Assembly: GCF_947496725.1 (NCBI RefSeq)
Contig: NZ_CANMDS010000001.1
Span: 786,194-850,193, forward strand
Reading direction: 5' to 3'
Source of the DNA: an uncultured Dokdonia sp.
Lineage (GTDB): Bacteria; Bacteroidota; Bacteroidia; Flavobacteriales; Flavobacteriaceae
Length of the DNA stretch: 64,000 nucleotides
Part shown: positions 8,458 to 17,501 of the stretch, in pieces
Position numbering within the stretch: position 1 is the stretch's first letter
How the letters are laid out: every line of letters starts with the position of its first letter
Position numbers and translations under genes: made by a program
Notes under the pieces: model-generated
What the model saw: the letters and a program-made list of their open reading frames with translations, nothing else
What the model was told of the DNA's origin: nothing
Database searches by the model: none

Positions 8458-8919
8458 TTACGATCTAGATTTTGCCAGCGCTCTGTCATACAGCACGATG
8501 CTCCCAGCTACAGCCACATTAAGGCTTAGGGTAGAAGAGAATTTTACAAGAAAGTGAGATCTATCTATCGCCTCACGTGTAAGACCGTGATCTTCTGCTC
8601 CTAGTAAATAAACACAGCGCCTAGGATGCTCAAAAGTCTCTAGCGATTGTGCACGCTCATCTAGCTCTACACCTACAATGCGAGCTCCTTTAGGTAAGTG
8701 GTTAAAAAAGTCATCAAAATTATCATAGTGATAATAAGGCATCGCACTTACAGCATTGTGTGTATCACTAGCTTGCTTTGCATAGCGGTTGCCTATGGTA
8801 AAAATAAAACTAGCACCAAGGTTTTGAGCAGAACGCCAGAGCACTCCTAAATTTTCTGGAGTTTTTCCATTCTGGATTCCTATCCCAAAAAACTCGTTTG
8901 TAAAATTATCTGGCTGCAT
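8458..8919 (-). CDS. SpoU family RNA methyltransferase, short form
   Basis: 153 residues forming only the SPOUT catalytic domain, without the N-terminal substrate-binding domain of longer members. Motifs: ENLGVLWRSAQNLGASFIF, YLLGAEDHGLTREA and STLSLNVAVAGSIVLYDR. It is expected to use SAM to 2'-O-methylate an RNA ribose, probably as a dimer. It resembles the TrmL/TrmH minimal class, but the target (tRNA wobble position or rRNA) cannot be settled here. Upstream of era on the same strand. Confidence 0.85.
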   Translation of the reverse strand: MQPDNFTNEFFGIGIQNGKTPENLGVLWRSAQNLGASFIFTIGNRYAKQASDTHNAVSAMPYYHYDNFDDFFNHLPKGARIVGVELDERAQSLETFEHPRRCVYLLGAEDHGLTREAIDRSHFLVKFSSTLSLNVAVAGSIVLYDRALAKSRS

Positions 8920-8944
8920 ATATATATGACTATGGTATAAATAA

Positions 8945-8975
8945 AAAAGAGACCGTCACAAGTGAGGTCTCTTTT
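8945..8975 (-). terminator. Intrinsic terminator after the small conserved gene
   Basis: AAAAGAGACC / GGTCTCTTTT hairpin with an 11-base loop. It begins 3 bases after the stop at 8979 and has a T-run on the minus strand. Confidence 0.85.
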
Positions 8976-8978
8976 ATT

Positions 8979-9203
8979 TTACATACTATCAGGTCTACCC
9001 TTCAAGCGTTTTTCAATCTTCTTTTTCTTTTCTGTGAGACGCTTCATTGTATCCATTATTTCAGAATCCTTTGTCTCTTTAAAAATCTCATTCAGTGCAA
9101 GAATGAGGCGTTTTGCTTCTCTTGAAGCTGCAACGCGATCACTGGTGGACATATTGCTCATTGAAGCATTCTCAAAAGCCACCGCTTCTTCCATTAATTT
9201 CAT
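8979..9203 (-). CDS. Small conserved flavobacterial protein, unknown function
   Basis: 74 residues from ATG 9203 (a TTG at 9215 would add four). The sequence is helical and charged: MKLMEEAVAFENASMSN, then AKRLILALNEIFKETKD and a Lys-rich end RLTEKKKKIEKRLKGRP. I recall similar short proteins in other Flavobacteriaceae but no name or role. The basic C-terminus could bind nucleic acid; this is inference. It has its own terminator, which supports it over the opposite-strand frame. Confidence 0.6.
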   Translation of the reverse strand: MKLMEEAVAFENASMSNMSTSDRVAASREAKRLILALNEIFKETKDSEIMDTMKRLTEKKKKIEKRLKGRPDSM

Positions 9204-9337
9204 ACAGTATTTCAAATTTTGGCGAATGTAATGTAACTCACCATATTATACAAGATTTACCCATAAATACTTGCACTACACAAGTATAAAATATTGATAA
9301 TCAAGTCTAAAAGGAGAGAAAACTCCTACTCAACCCC

Positions 9338-9562
9338 TTAATTTACATTCTTTTTTATAAAAAGATAGTATGCATTTATTAGTAATATCGCAACATTAGT
9401 TACGATTACCGGTATACTTGACAACAATACTCCATACACCACAAAAAATGCACAACCCACTGAGTTTACAATACGTAGTGTACGTATATCTTTAAATAAA
9501 AATGACAACAGCACAAATAAACTGGCTAGATAACCGATAATTTCGGTAGGATTAATTTCCAT
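9338..9562 (-). CDS. YgjV-like small inner-membrane protein
   Basis: 74 residues with three hydrophobic segments (about 6-24, 31-50 and 52-68): IIGYLASLFVLLSFLF, then IRTLRIVNSVGCAFFVVYG and TNVAILLINAYYLF. The R-x-x-N-x-x-G-C/A-x-x-F-x-x-Y-G pattern fits the YgjV family of short membrane proteins. Function unknown. It lies 50 bases downstream of rimK on the same strand and may share its transcript. Confidence 0.65.
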   Translation of the reverse strand: MEINPTEIIGYLASLFVLLSFLFKDIRTLRIVNSVGCAFFVVYGVLLSSIPVIVTNVAILLINAYYLFIKKNVN

Positions 9563-9612
9563 AAATAAACACTTTAATTTTAATATTATAATTTTAAATC
9601 AAGAGCAGTAGC

Positions 9613-10485
9613 CTAGGCATTTCTCTCTACATACTTAATAATGTGGGTTGCAATATCTGTTCCCGTAGCTCTTTCTATACCTTCTAATCCTGGTGATGAG
9701 TTTACCTCGAGAATTAAAGGTCCTCTAGATGACTGCAATAAATCAACCCCGGCGATACCTAGCCCCATTGCTTTTGCGGCCTTTAAGGCTGCATTTTCTT
9801 CTTCGTCTGTAAGCTCTATTACATTTGCACTACCACCACGGTGTAAGTTAGACCTAAACTCACCTTCTTTTCCTTGCCTTTTCATTGCGCCTACCACAGC
9901 ACCATCTACTACAAAAACACGTATATCTGCACCTCCAGCTTCTTCTATAAACTCTTGAGCAATCACTCTAGCCTGTAACCCGTTAAAAGCTTCTAAGATG
10001 GACTCTGCACTATTTTTATTATCTGCCAGCACAACACCAAGCCCTTGAGTACCTTCAAGTAATTTTATAACAAGTGGCGCACCTCCTACCCCATCTACAA
10101 CCTGACTCACATCTTTTGAGTAGTTTGTAAACACTGTTTTAGGCAAGCCAAGACCAGCTCTAGAAAGAATTTGCAAGCTTCTTAATTTATCTCTAGATCT
10201 CACAAGGGCTTGTGACTCTGTGGCAGAAAACACCTTCATCATCTCAAACTGTCTCACAACAGCAGTCCCAAAAAATGTTACAGAAGCACCTATTCTAGGT
10301 ATGATCCCATCTATATCCCTAATCTCTTCTCCTTTGTATACTATAGTCGGATTCTTTTTTTCAATCACGAGATTACACTTAGTGTGATCTATAATAATCA
10401 TCTCGTGACCTTTTTTTTGACCAGCTTCTACAATTCGTTTTGTAGAGTACAAATTAGGGTTTTGAGATAGTACAACAATTTTCAT
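9613..10485 (-). CDS. rimK: RimK-type ATP-grasp ligase
   Basis: 290 residues, the usual RimK length. An N-terminal pre-ATP-grasp domain ([18 protein letters not shown]) is followed by [19 protein letters not shown], the ATP-grasp P-loop-like segment [13 protein letters not shown], and the metal-binding C-terminal motif [14 protein letters not shown]. RimK adds glutamates to the C-terminus of ribosomal protein S6 using ATP; related members make other peptide-like products, so substrate is inferred. Its N-terminus faces the initiator tRNA gene, separated by the tRNA terminator. Confidence 0.9.
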   Translation of the reverse strand: MKIVVLSQNPNLYSTKRIVEAGQKKGHEMIIIDHTKCNLVIEKKNPTIVYKGEEIRDIDGIIPRIGASVTFFGTAVVRQFEMMKVFSATESQALVRSRDKLRSLQILSRAGLGLPKTVFTNYSKDVSQVVDGVGGAPLVIKLLEGTQGLGVVLADNKNSAESILEAFNGLQARVIAQEFIEEAGGADIRVFVVDGAVVGAMKRQGKEGEFRSNLHRGGSANVIELTDEEENAALKAAKAMGLGIAGVDLLQSSRGPLILEVNSSPGLEGIERATGTDIATHIIKYVERNA

Positions 10486-10529
10486 ATAGTATAATTTATA
10501 GGGACATTAGACACAAAATTAGTGCATAA

Positions 10530-10560
10530 AAAAAGTCTCAACTTGTGATTGAGACTTTTT
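10530..10560 (-). terminator. Intrinsic terminator of the initiator tRNA
   Basis: AAAAAGTCTCAA / TTGAGACTTTTT hairpin, 6 bases past the tRNA 3' end, with a T-run on the minus strand. Confidence 0.9.
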
Positions 10561-10566
10561 ACTTAG

Positions 10567-10639
10567 TAGCGGGAACTGGACTCGAACCAGTGACCTTCGG
10601 GTTATGAGCCCGACGAGCTGCCTACTGCTCTATCCCGCG
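10567..10639 (-). tRNA. Initiator tRNA-Met (anticodon CAT)
   Basis: A 73-base cloverleaf without encoded CCA. The acceptor is CGCGGGA/TCCCGCT. The D-stem GAGC/GCTC contains the A11-T24 pair. The anticodon stem has three consecutive G-C pairs next to the loop (GGG CTCATAA CCC), and the T-loop is TTCGAGT. The G-C triplet, A11-U24 and an unpaired 1-72 position identify an initiator rather than an elongator tRNA. Position 1-72 is C-U here, not the common C-A. Confidence 0.93.
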
Positions 10640-10698
10640 ATGTATGTTCCAGTAACACGTTTCTTGATTAGGCCATCAGTACTGCGTTAATTGGAGTG

Positions 10699-10706
10699 CA
10701 AATATA
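10699..10706 (-). promoter_or_regulatory. -7 promoter element of the initiator tRNA
   Basis: TATATTTG on the minus strand fits TAnnTTTG and lies about 60 bases upstream of the tRNA. No clear TTG is found at the expected distance. The remainder of 10707-10876 holds only a weak hairpin at about 10816-10853 past the CPXCG gene stop. Confidence 0.5.
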
Positions 10707-10876
10707 CAACCGTTTTTGTCATATATAAAAGGAAAATGTAGGATATTTTTTTAATTATTTGCAACCCCCACATAGACAGGCATATCTGTAACAATATATT
10801 TAATTGAGAGTAGGTAATAGTGTATTTAAATCTCAAATACTACCTCAAGATGTACAAAATAGAGACCAGAAACGGC

Positions 10877-11056
10877 TTATTGTTCAATATCACGAGCCTC
10901 AAAACCTACAAGTTCTTGCTCTTCAAAAGTGGTGCGTACCTCTATAGGATTACAACACACTTCACAATCTTCTACATAAACCGTACTCACAGATGGGTCT
11001 AAAAGCATAGACACCTCTTCCCAACAGTATGGACATTGAAAAAAATGTTCAAACAT
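10877..11056 (-). CDS. CPXCG motif-containing cysteine-rich protein
   Basis: A 59-residue protein read leftward from ATG 11056. It starts MFEHFFQCPYCWEEVSM, with CPYC the first metal-binding pair, and has a second Cys cluster in CEVCCNPIEV near residues 32-41, followed by a Glu-rich tail ending in DIEQ. The CPxCW...CxVCCxP layout is that of the Cys-rich CPXCG family, a predicted single zinc ribbon of unknown function. It lies downstream of the outer-membrane efflux gene with a palindrome between them. The opposite-strand frame at 10820-11002 is its shadow. Confidence 0.85.
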   Translation of the reverse strand: MFEHFFQCPYCWEEVSMLLDPSVSTVYVEDCEVCCNPIEVRTTFEEQELVGFEARDIEQ

Positions 11057-11072
11057 AGTGTAGTTTTTATTG

Positions 11073-11088
11073 CGCTTTCGCGAAAGCG
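11073..11088. repeat. GCTTTCGCGAAAGC palindrome, copy 5
   Basis: Exact core at 11074-11087, 10 bases after the stop of the TolC-like gene and upstream of the CPXCG gene. Confidence 0.95.
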
Positions 11089-11098
11089 GAATTACCTC

Positions 11099-12436
11099 CT
11101 ACAACTTCACATTAAGGAGTTGCCCCGTGAGCTGTAGTAACTGTATTTCTGCCAGCTTTGCCGTATACTTTGCGGCATTCTTAGTGGTTTGTGCATTGAG
11201 CAAGTTAAGTTGTGCCTGTCTAAACTCTACGCTACTTACCTGCCCTAGTTTAAATCGCTCTTCTGATCGATCAAAGTTAGCCTGACTTGTACTTACATTT
11301 TGCTCTTGAAGCTCATAGATTTTAAGGGCATTGAGATAATCTCCCTTTGCATTTGCAATGTCTCCCAGTACCTGCTGCCTTAGTTGCTCTTGGGTATACT
11401 TTTGATTTTCTAAAAAGATTTTTGCATTCTTTACTCCTATGATAGAGCTGCCGCCATCAAATAAATTCCACTGCAGGGTTGCACCTGTTTGAAAACCTGT
11501 AGAGGTGCTTGAGGCAAGAAAATTTGTAGCAGGAAAATTACCCTCTGTCCAGCCGTAACTACCTGTAAGACCTATGGTAGGTAAAAGCAAAGATTTAGCT
11601 TGTTTAATTTGATAATCACTTATCGTAATATTTTGCTCTGCTTGAAGAATAGATACATTATTTGTGATACCCTCACTTATAAAGCGCTCTACTTCTAGCG
11701 GGTTTATAAAAGTAACGGTAGTATCTGCACTTTTTAAGTCTTCCAGCTCTCTAGCGAGGACTACGTTAAGATCTCGCTGTGCGTTACGTAACTGCTGTCT
11801 GGTAGTAAGAATGTTTGTACTATCCGTCACAATATCTACTTGTGCATTGAGCACCTCTAACTTATTTACTTGTCCATAATCAAATTGATATTGCGCACGT
11901 ACCTCTCTTGCTTTTGAAATATCTAAAGCGGTTTCTAAAACAGCTAAGTTTTCTTCAATACGAGCCACTTCATAATACACAGAAAATAGCTGCAACATTA
12001 CATTCTCTATGGTCTCTCGTGCTTGCAGCTGTGATAAGCCATACTGCTCTTTTAATGTTTTATAATTATAGTACCTACCTAACCCATCAAACAAGGTATA
12101 GTTAAGATTAATAGAAGCATTATATCTTGTGGTCTCTGCCCCATCTACAGCGCTTACATTACCATCTTGAAAGGTAGCCTCTTGATCATCTATACTATAA
12201 TTTACACCTGCATTACCTGTGAGGGATGGCAAGTAGCCACTATTTAAGATACTTTTATTGTTTTCAGCTATGGCGACTTGATTATTTGCGAGTAGTATCC
12301 CAAAGTTATTCTCAAGCATTATCTGCACGGCCTCTTCTTTTGTGAGTAATTGTGCTGGGAGGTCTTGTGCATACGCTTTCGCGAAAGCGAATAACAACAC
12401 CATAGCAACTATACTTTTTATAAAAGATTGTATCAT
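11099..12436 (-). CDS. TolC-family outer-membrane efflux protein
   Basis: 445 residues with a signal peptide (MIQSFIKSIVAMVLLFAFAKAYAQ) whose end is encoded by a palindrome copy. Two long coiled-coil repeats follow, each with an LxxAQxxxxxA-type helix pattern (KEQYGLSQLQARETIENV; EVRAQYQFDYGQVNKLEVLNAQV; and near the end SVEFRQAQLNLLNAQTTKNAA), as in the OEP repeat. Such proteins trimerise into an outer-membrane beta-barrel with a periplasmic tunnel. It is the last gene of the efflux operon; its ATG overlaps the stop of the preceding gene (ATGA), so translation is probably coupled. Confidence 0.92.
   Translation of the reverse strand: MIQSFIKSIVAMVLLFAFAKAYAQDLPAQLLTKEEAVQIMLENNFGILLANNQVAIAENNKSILNSGYLPSLTGNAGVNYSIDDQEATFQDGNVSAVDGAETTRYNASINLNYTLFDGLGRYYNYKTLKEQYGLSQLQARETIENVMLQLFSVYYEVARIEENLAVLETALDISKAREVRAQYQFDYGQVNKLEVLNAQVDIVTDSTNILTTRQQLRNAQRDLNVVLARELEDLKSADTTVTFINPLEVERFISEGITNNVSILQAEQNITISDYQIKQAKSLLLPTIGLTGSYGWTEGNFPATNFLASSTSTGFQTGATLQWNLFDGGSSIIGVKNAKIFLENQKYTQEQLRQQVLGDIANAKGDYLNALKIYELQEQNVSTSQANFDRSEERFKLGQVSSVEFRQAQLNLLNAQTTKNAAKYTAKLAEIQLLQLTGQLLNVKL
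12374..12389. repeat. GCTTTCGCGAAAGC palindrome, copy 6 (inside signal peptide)
   Basis: Exact core at 12375-12388, read in frame as AFAKA in the TolC-like signal peptide. Confidence 0.95.
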
Positions 12437-13113
12437 CTGTTTGCAGTCATTTTAAGTAATAATGTTTCTAGTGTACGTCTTTGCACTAGGTTGTCTTGAT
12501 TTGCTCTTATGAACTCAATATCATTTATATGAAAAACGAGTTCTCCTTCTTCTTCTTCAATCCCGAGCTGGCTACTAAGGTAAGTTTGAGCTCCAGATAG
12601 TCCTCCTTTTTTTATAGTTACTTCACCTCCAGATTTAGTAAGCAAAAAGCTATTAAAATCTAAAAAACGCTCTATACCTGATAGCATTTTAAAACCTACA
12701 AGTCCAGCAGTAATCATTAACACATATATAAACAACTTATCAAGTCCAAACTCGTTATCGCCTGTAAAAATTGCAACGAGCAGCCAGAAAGCTATAAGCC
12801 CTACAAGTGACAGTAACACACCTAGTACTATGGATATGATATCCATAATTTTTGCTTTGGAGGTGCGCTTTACTACAATCTCTCCTGTGGTTGTGTTTTC
12901 TTCATAATGAAAGCCTAGTTCTTCTAGGTTTTCAAGATTTGCGATGGCCGTTTCTTTATGGGCAATTTGCTCTTCCAGCTTTTCTGTAGAAACATCTATA
13001 GATTGCTTTCTAATAGTATCTAGCAAGTTGAGTTTTGCTTCATAAGTAAGCTTGTCGCTATGCTCTAGCACGGCAACAATTTCTCGCGGTGTATGATTTT
13101 TATACAAATTCAT
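12433..13113 (-). CDS. Uncharacterised membrane protein in the RND efflux operon
   Basis: 226 residues. Residues 1-75 are helical and charged, with coiled-coil character (STEKLEEQIAHKETAIANLENLEEL). Two hydrophobic segments follow at about 88-113 and 126-147 (IISIVLGVLLSLVGLIAFWLL; LFIYVLMITAGLVGFKML), then a C-terminal cytoplasmic-type domain with alternating strands (SFLLTKSGGEVTIKKG). There is no signal peptide. It starts 1 base after the RND pump stop and overlaps the TolC-like gene by 4 bases, so it is made with the pump. I do not recognise the family. It could be an accessory or regulatory subunit of the pump; this is inference. Confidence 0.75.
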   Translation of the reverse strand: MNLYKNHTPREIVAVLEHSDKLTYEAKLNLLDTIRKQSIDVSTEKLEEQIAHKETAIANLENLEELGFHYEENTTTGEIVVKRTSKAKIMDIISIVLGVLLSLVGLIAFWLLVAIFTGDNEFGLDKLFIYVLMITAGLVGFKMLSGIERFLDFNSFLLTKSGGEVTIKKGGLSGAQTYLSSQLGIEEEEGELVFHINDIEFIRANQDNLVQRRTLETLLLKMTANR

Positions 13114-13114
13114 T

Positions 13115-16100
13115 TTACGCTATATCTGTTTTAGGCTTAAAGGGAACTTGAAGCTCTTGGTTGTCATTCTCGTGCTCTTCTTCCATTTCCTTTACGGCTC
13201 TCTCTTGATTTTCTCTAGCTGTCTTTCTTCCCTTCTGTAACATATCTGTAGTGGTCTTTACCCAGTTGCTAAATGATAAAAAGATAGGAAGCATTACAAG
13301 CGTAAGTACCGTTGCAAAGCCTATCCCGTATGCAATAGATATTGCCATTGGGATTAAGAACTGTGCTTGTCTACTCTCTTCAAAAATAAGCGGTGCAAGA
13401 CCAGCAATAGTTGTGATTGAGGTAAGAAAGATAGCTCTAAATCTAGAACGACCAGCATCAAAAATAGCATCCTCAAAGGTCATACCTTCTCTTAGGTTAG
13501 TATTAAACTTACCTATAAGCACCAAGCCATCATTTACCATAATCCCTATCAAGGCTATAATACCAAGCATAGATAATATGTTAAGCGGGAAGTCGTGTAT
13601 CCAGTGCCCCCAGGCTACTGCTGGCAAACTCAATGGTATAAGAAGCAATAACATCAACGGCTGACTATAACTTCTAAAGGTAAATGCAATCACTATGTAA
13701 ATAAGTAATAGCACCGTAAGGCCTACAGGTATAAGTGAGTCTGTAAGTTTACCTGCCTCTCTGTTTTGACCTTCGTATGATGGTGTTACTGTAGGATACT
13801 TAGATAGTATCTCTGGCATCACGTTAGTACGCAAATCTGTCATTACATCTGTGGCACTTACTTCTTTTGGGTTTTTGAGATCTGCAAGTATTTGTATCTC
13901 CCTTCTACCCTCAAGGTGGTTTACTGCCACATCACCACGCTCAATAGTGTAAGATGCTATCTCATTGAGAGGCACCTTTGCTCCAGATGGCGTAGTGATA
14001 CGCATATCATCTAGATTAGATATAGATGATCTATTATCCCGATCATAACGCACCCATACTCTTATCTCATCTTGACCTCTCTGAAAGCGCTGCGCTTGTG
14101 CCCCAAAGAATCCTGCTCGTACCTGTGCCATTACAGTTTGCAAATTGAGTCCCAGTGAGTATGCAGACTCGTTGAGCTCTAATCTAATTTCTTTAATACC
14201 CGCAGGGTCATTATCTGTTATATCTTTTAATACAGGGTTGGTCTCTAGTGATTGCTTAAGCTCAGCCTTTGCTGCTTTAAGTTCGGCTATATTATTTCCT
14301 AATAAAGAAACTGCAACTGGGCTTCCTCCAAAGTTACCTCCGCCTCCATACACAAGGCTTTCTTTACCTATTACAGGACCTACCTTCTCTTGTATCATAT
14401 TACCTACTATGATAGAAGTAACCTCGTTAGGTCTTTCTTCTCCCGGAAGCATATTTATGCTTAAAGAAGCTGTAGATGTCCCTGGCCCAATGTTTTTGAT
14501 AATATTCTCAAACATAGGTCCATCTATCTCATTTTTATACTTTTCAGTTAGCTCTTTATTTGTCTCTACAACCTTTTCTTCTATCATAGAGATAATACTG
14601 TCTGTGATAGCCGCATTTGTACCATTAGGCATCTCAAGACTTATTCTCACATTATCACTTGCAACACGCGGGAAAAACGCTCCACGTATAATACCCGCCT
14701 CAAAACTCCCAGAGGTGAGTAAAATAAATGCAATAAAAAATGAAAACATCAAGAACTTGTAGTCGAGTGCAAATCTCAGTACTGGGCTATACACGCGATC
14801 ACGCAACCAGACCATAATACGATCTCCAAACTCATTTATATAGCGCAGTTTTGAGAATAGCTTTGCCATTCCCTTTTTAGGCTTATTGCTTTGTGCTCGC
14901 AATGCCTTAGAATGTGCAAGGTGAGCTGGCAGTATAATGAGGGCTTCTACAAGAGAAACAAGCAGCGTAAGCATTACTATAACCGAAACCTCTCCGAAAA
15001 ATTCACCTATTCTTCCATCTAAAAACAAGAAAATACCAAAAGCGAGAATCGTTGTAGTTATTGCCGAAAGAATAGGAGGCAACACCTCCATTGTACCATC
15101 TACGGCAGCTTGTATAGGGGTTTTACCACGTTCATAATGTTGATAGATGTTTTCTGCTATGACAATACCGTCATCTACCAGAATACCTATCACGATAATC
15201 ATCCCAAATAATGATAATACATTAATCGTCACATTAAAATAACCTGCAAGCATAAACATCCCTAAGAATGCCACGGGAAGCCCAAAGGCTACCCAGAATG
15301 CTAGTCGTGTATTTAAAAATACTGATAGAAACAATAGCACCAAGAGCATCCCTACAACGGCATTTTCTGTAAGTAATGCTGTACGTTGTACAAGCGTTAT
15401 AGATAAGTCACTTACAACAGCTAGCTGTACATTGTTATACTTTGCATTAAAGTCTTCTATATATTCTTTTGCCTTTTCTGCGGCACCTATAAGGTCTTCT
15501 GTATTTGTAGATGTTATGGTCACATTTACAGCAAGATTTCCATTAAAGTAATTTGCATTAGGTGTTTCAGAAAAACGGTCTCTTACCTCTGCAACATCTT
15601 TGAGACGTATGGTTCTTCCATTAGCATTTGATCTCACAATGACATTAGACAGCTCGTCACCGTAGTAAGCTCTATTATTTGCTCTTATAAGATACTCTTC
15701 TGCCTCTGTTTTTATAGACCCTCCTGTTGTTAATATGTTTGAAGAGCTCACTGCCTGAGATACATCTGCAAAAGACAAGTCGTAAGCCAGCAAACTGTTT
15801 TCATTTACAGCTATCTCAATTTCTTCTTCAGGATATCCAGATACTGCTATTTGAGAAATACCATCTATGCCACGCAGGTCATTTTCTACCTGGCGTCCTA
15901 TTTGTTTTAAAGTCTCAAGCGATACGTTTTCTCCGCTTATAGAAAAAGATATAGTTTGCCTTATTGCTTCAACCTTTGCCACTACAAGAGGCTCCATACC
16001 AGAAGGAAATGAAGGCACACGATCTACAGCATTCTTTACTTCAAGAAGCATAAAATCAATATCCTTCCCTTTTTCTATCTCTACATTAATGCTACCACTG

Positions 16101-16363
16101 TTTTCTCTAGAAGTAGATGTTACGCGCTCAACTCCATCTAATCCTTTAAGGTTATCTTCTATTTTAAGCACAATACCTTCTTCTACTTCTTGTGGAGAAG
16201 CTCCTGGGTATATAACACTTATACTTATATTCTTAGAGTCTACAAGTGGAAAAAATGATGAGTTGAGTGATAATGCTCCGTAAATTCCAAAGACTACAAA
16301 CATTAATACAATCACGTTTACAGCTACGTGATATTTGATAAAATATTCTATTACTTTACGCAT
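13115..16363 (-). CDS. RND family efflux transporter, inner-membrane pump
   Basis: 1082 residues, typical for HAE-type RND pumps. It has an N-terminal transmembrane helix, two large periplasmic loops and two blocks of hydrophobic helices. The proton-relay motif of TM4 is present as GILVDDGIVIAENIYQ (the two Asp), and the matching TM10 segment is GIMVNDGLVLIGKFN. The C-terminus is a charged cytoplasmic tail. It would export drugs, lipophiles or metals using the proton gradient; the substrate cannot be told. Part of a four-gene operon: membrane-fusion protein, pump, unknown membrane protein, TolC-like channel. Confidence 0.95.
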   Translation of the reverse strand: MRKVIEYFIKYHVAVNVIVLMFVVFGIYGALSLNSSFFPLVDSKNISISVIYPGASPQEVEEGIVLKIEDNLKGLDGVERVTSTSRENSGSINVEIEKGKDIDFMLLEVKNAVDRVPSFPSGMEPLVVAKVEAIRQTISFSISGENVSLETLKQIGRQVENDLRGIDGISQIAVSGYPEEEIEIAVNENSLLAYDLSFADVSQAVSSSNILTTGGSIKTEAEEYLIRANNRAYYGDELSNVIVRSNANGRTIRLKDVAEVRDRFSETPNANYFNGNLAVNVTITSTNTEDLIGAAEKAKEYIEDFNAKYNNVQLAVVSDLSITLVQRTALLTENAVVGMLLVLLFLSVFLNTRLAFWVAFGLPVAFLGMFMLAGYFNVTINVLSLFGMIIVIGILVDDGIVIAENIYQHYERGKTPIQAAVDGTMEVLPPILSAITTTILAFGIFLFLDGRIGEFFGEVSVIVMLTLLVSLVEALIILPAHLAHSKALRAQSNKPKKGMAKLFSKLRYINEFGDRIMVWLRDRVYSPVLRFALDYKFLMFSFFIAFILLTSGSFEAGIIRGAFFPRVASDNVRISLEMPNGTNAAITDSIISMIEEKVVETNKELTEKYKNEIDGPMFENIIKNIGPGTSTASLSINMLPGEERPNEVTSIIVGNMIQEKVGPVIGKESLVYGGGGNFGGSPVAVSLLGNNIAELKAAKAELKQSLETNPVLKDITDNDPAGIKEIRLELNESAYSLGLNLQTVMAQVRAGFFGAQAQRFQRGQDEIRVWVRYDRDNRSSISNLDDMRITTPSGAKVPLNEIASYTIERGDVAVNHLEGRREIQILADLKNPKEVSATDVMTDLRTNVMPEILSKYPTVTPSYEGQNREAGKLTDSLIPVGLTVLLLIYIVIAFTFRSYSQPLMLLLLIPLSLPAVAWGHWIHDFPLNILSMLGIIALIGIMVNDGLVLIGKFNTNLREGMTFEDAIFDAGRSRFRAIFLTSITTIAGLAPLIFEESRQAQFLIPMAISIAYGIGFATVLTLVMLPIFLSFSNWVKTTTDMLQKGRKTARENQERAVKEMEEEHENDNQELQVPFKPKTDIA

Positions 16364-16364
16364 C

Positions 16365-17501
16365 CTACTCTGCTTCTTCTTGTGATGATTCCTTATCTGA
16401 ATAGATCTTTACAAGCATTCCAGCATATGCGCCAGGTACTGGCTTACTTACAATCTTTGTTCCTTCTGGTATTCCCTTTACAATCACCTCCTTATCAGAA
16501 AAATATACGGGATTTACCTTTATAACATCGAGAATTGAATCACGCACCATAAAAAGCTCGTTATTGGGTTGCAACAACCCTCTAGGTAAAGCTATCGCCT
16601 CTTGCTCTTCTTTAGCTTGAAGCACAGCTTCAAGATACACGCCTTCTCTCAAACCTTCTCCTTTAACTTCTATATAAGCATTTATGGTCTGTGACGCTTG
16701 ATCTATATTCCCATTTACTCGAGTTACTTTACCTGTGTAAGTTTCTTCACCGTCTATAGTAGAGAGCGCTACTTCATTATTGACTTTTAACAAGTCTGCA
16801 TAGTTCTTGCTTATCGCAACTTCAAGCTCGTACAAGTTTGTATCTATAAACTCACCTAGCTTTTGACCAGATCTTACAAGTGTTCCTTCTGTTACTAAAG
16901 CTTCTGTAAGTACTCCAGTAAATGGCGCTGTAATTCTATACTTACCTAGACGTTGCTCTAAGTTTTTTACATTAAAATAAGCCGTTTGGATATTTCTCCC
17001 AGAAATAAAATAACCTTCTTTTTCTGATGTGATTTCTGGTAAAGGTGGAGTAGCTTTACTTACGTCAAAGTTATTGAGATAGGCTTGCCATTTTGGGTAG
17101 GCTTCTGGGTAGTCAAGACGCAAGTCGGGCATTATAGAAGTGATTTGATCATACAGTGCACTTTTCTGTGACTGTACACTTGCGTAGTACTCAGAGCTAT
17201 TAAGACTAAGTAAGGTTTGTCCTTTTCTATACTCTTGACCTGGTTTAAAAAGCTTACTTCCTTTTTGAAGCACGCCCTGCACTTCAGAAAATATTTCTAG
17301 CCTTCTTTGAGCAACGAGATTTCCGTTTGCCGAAATTTCTATAGGTACGACCCCATTTACAGCATCTTCTACAAAGACGGTTTTAATTACTTTTTTAGGC
17401 TTAGGCCTTGTACGTTGATTACTTGCTACAATTGCTTTTGAAGCAAAAAAAGCTCCAATTATGAGCAGGACTCCTAACAGAGAGAGGATGATTTTACGCA
17501 T
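16365..17501 (-). CDS. RND efflux periplasmic adaptor (membrane-fusion protein)
   Basis: 378 residues: an N-terminal membrane anchor (MRKIILSLLGVLLIIGAFFA), a biotinyl-lipoyl-like half motif (ISANGNLVAQRRLEIFSEV), an alpha-hairpin, the second half YRITAPFTGVLTEALVTEGTLV, then beta-barrel and membrane-proximal domains. This is the HlyD/AcrA adaptor layout that joins pump and outer-membrane channel. It is the first gene of the operon and its stop is 1 base from the pump start. A -7-like TAGATTTG (minus strand, 17552-17545) lies about 45 bases upstream, without a good -33 element. No regulator gene is adjacent. Confidence 0.93.
   Translation of the reverse strand: MRKIILSLLGVLLIIGAFFASKAIVASNQRTRPKPKKVIKTVFVEDAVNGVVPIEISANGNLVAQRRLEIFSEVQGVLQKGSKLFKPGQEYRKGQTLLSLNSSEYYASVQSQKSALYDQITSIMPDLRLDYPEAYPKWQAYLNNFDVSKATPPLPEITSEKEGYFISGRNIQTAYFNVKNLEQRLGKYRITAPFTGVLTEALVTEGTLVRSGQKLGEFIDTNLYELEVAISKNYADLLKVNNEVALSTIDGEETYTGKVTRVNGNIDQASQTINAYIEVKGEGLREGVYLEAVLQAKEEQEAIALPRGLLQPNNELFMVRDSILDVIKVNPVYFSDKEVIVKGIPEGTKIVSKPVPGAYAGMLVKIYSDKESSQEEAE

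Noticed and set aside
8962..9231. 89-codon rightward frame
   Set aside because: It is opposite the small conserved leftward gene, which has its own terminator and a plausible helical protein.
10820..11002. 60-codon rightward frame in the tRNA-efflux gap
   Set aside because: It lies opposite the CPXCG gene, whose Cys motifs make the leftward reading convincing.
12433..13113. Membrane protein in the efflux operon as a second pump subunit or TetR-type regulator
   Set aside because: It has only two membrane helices and no helix-turn-helix, so neither identity fits.
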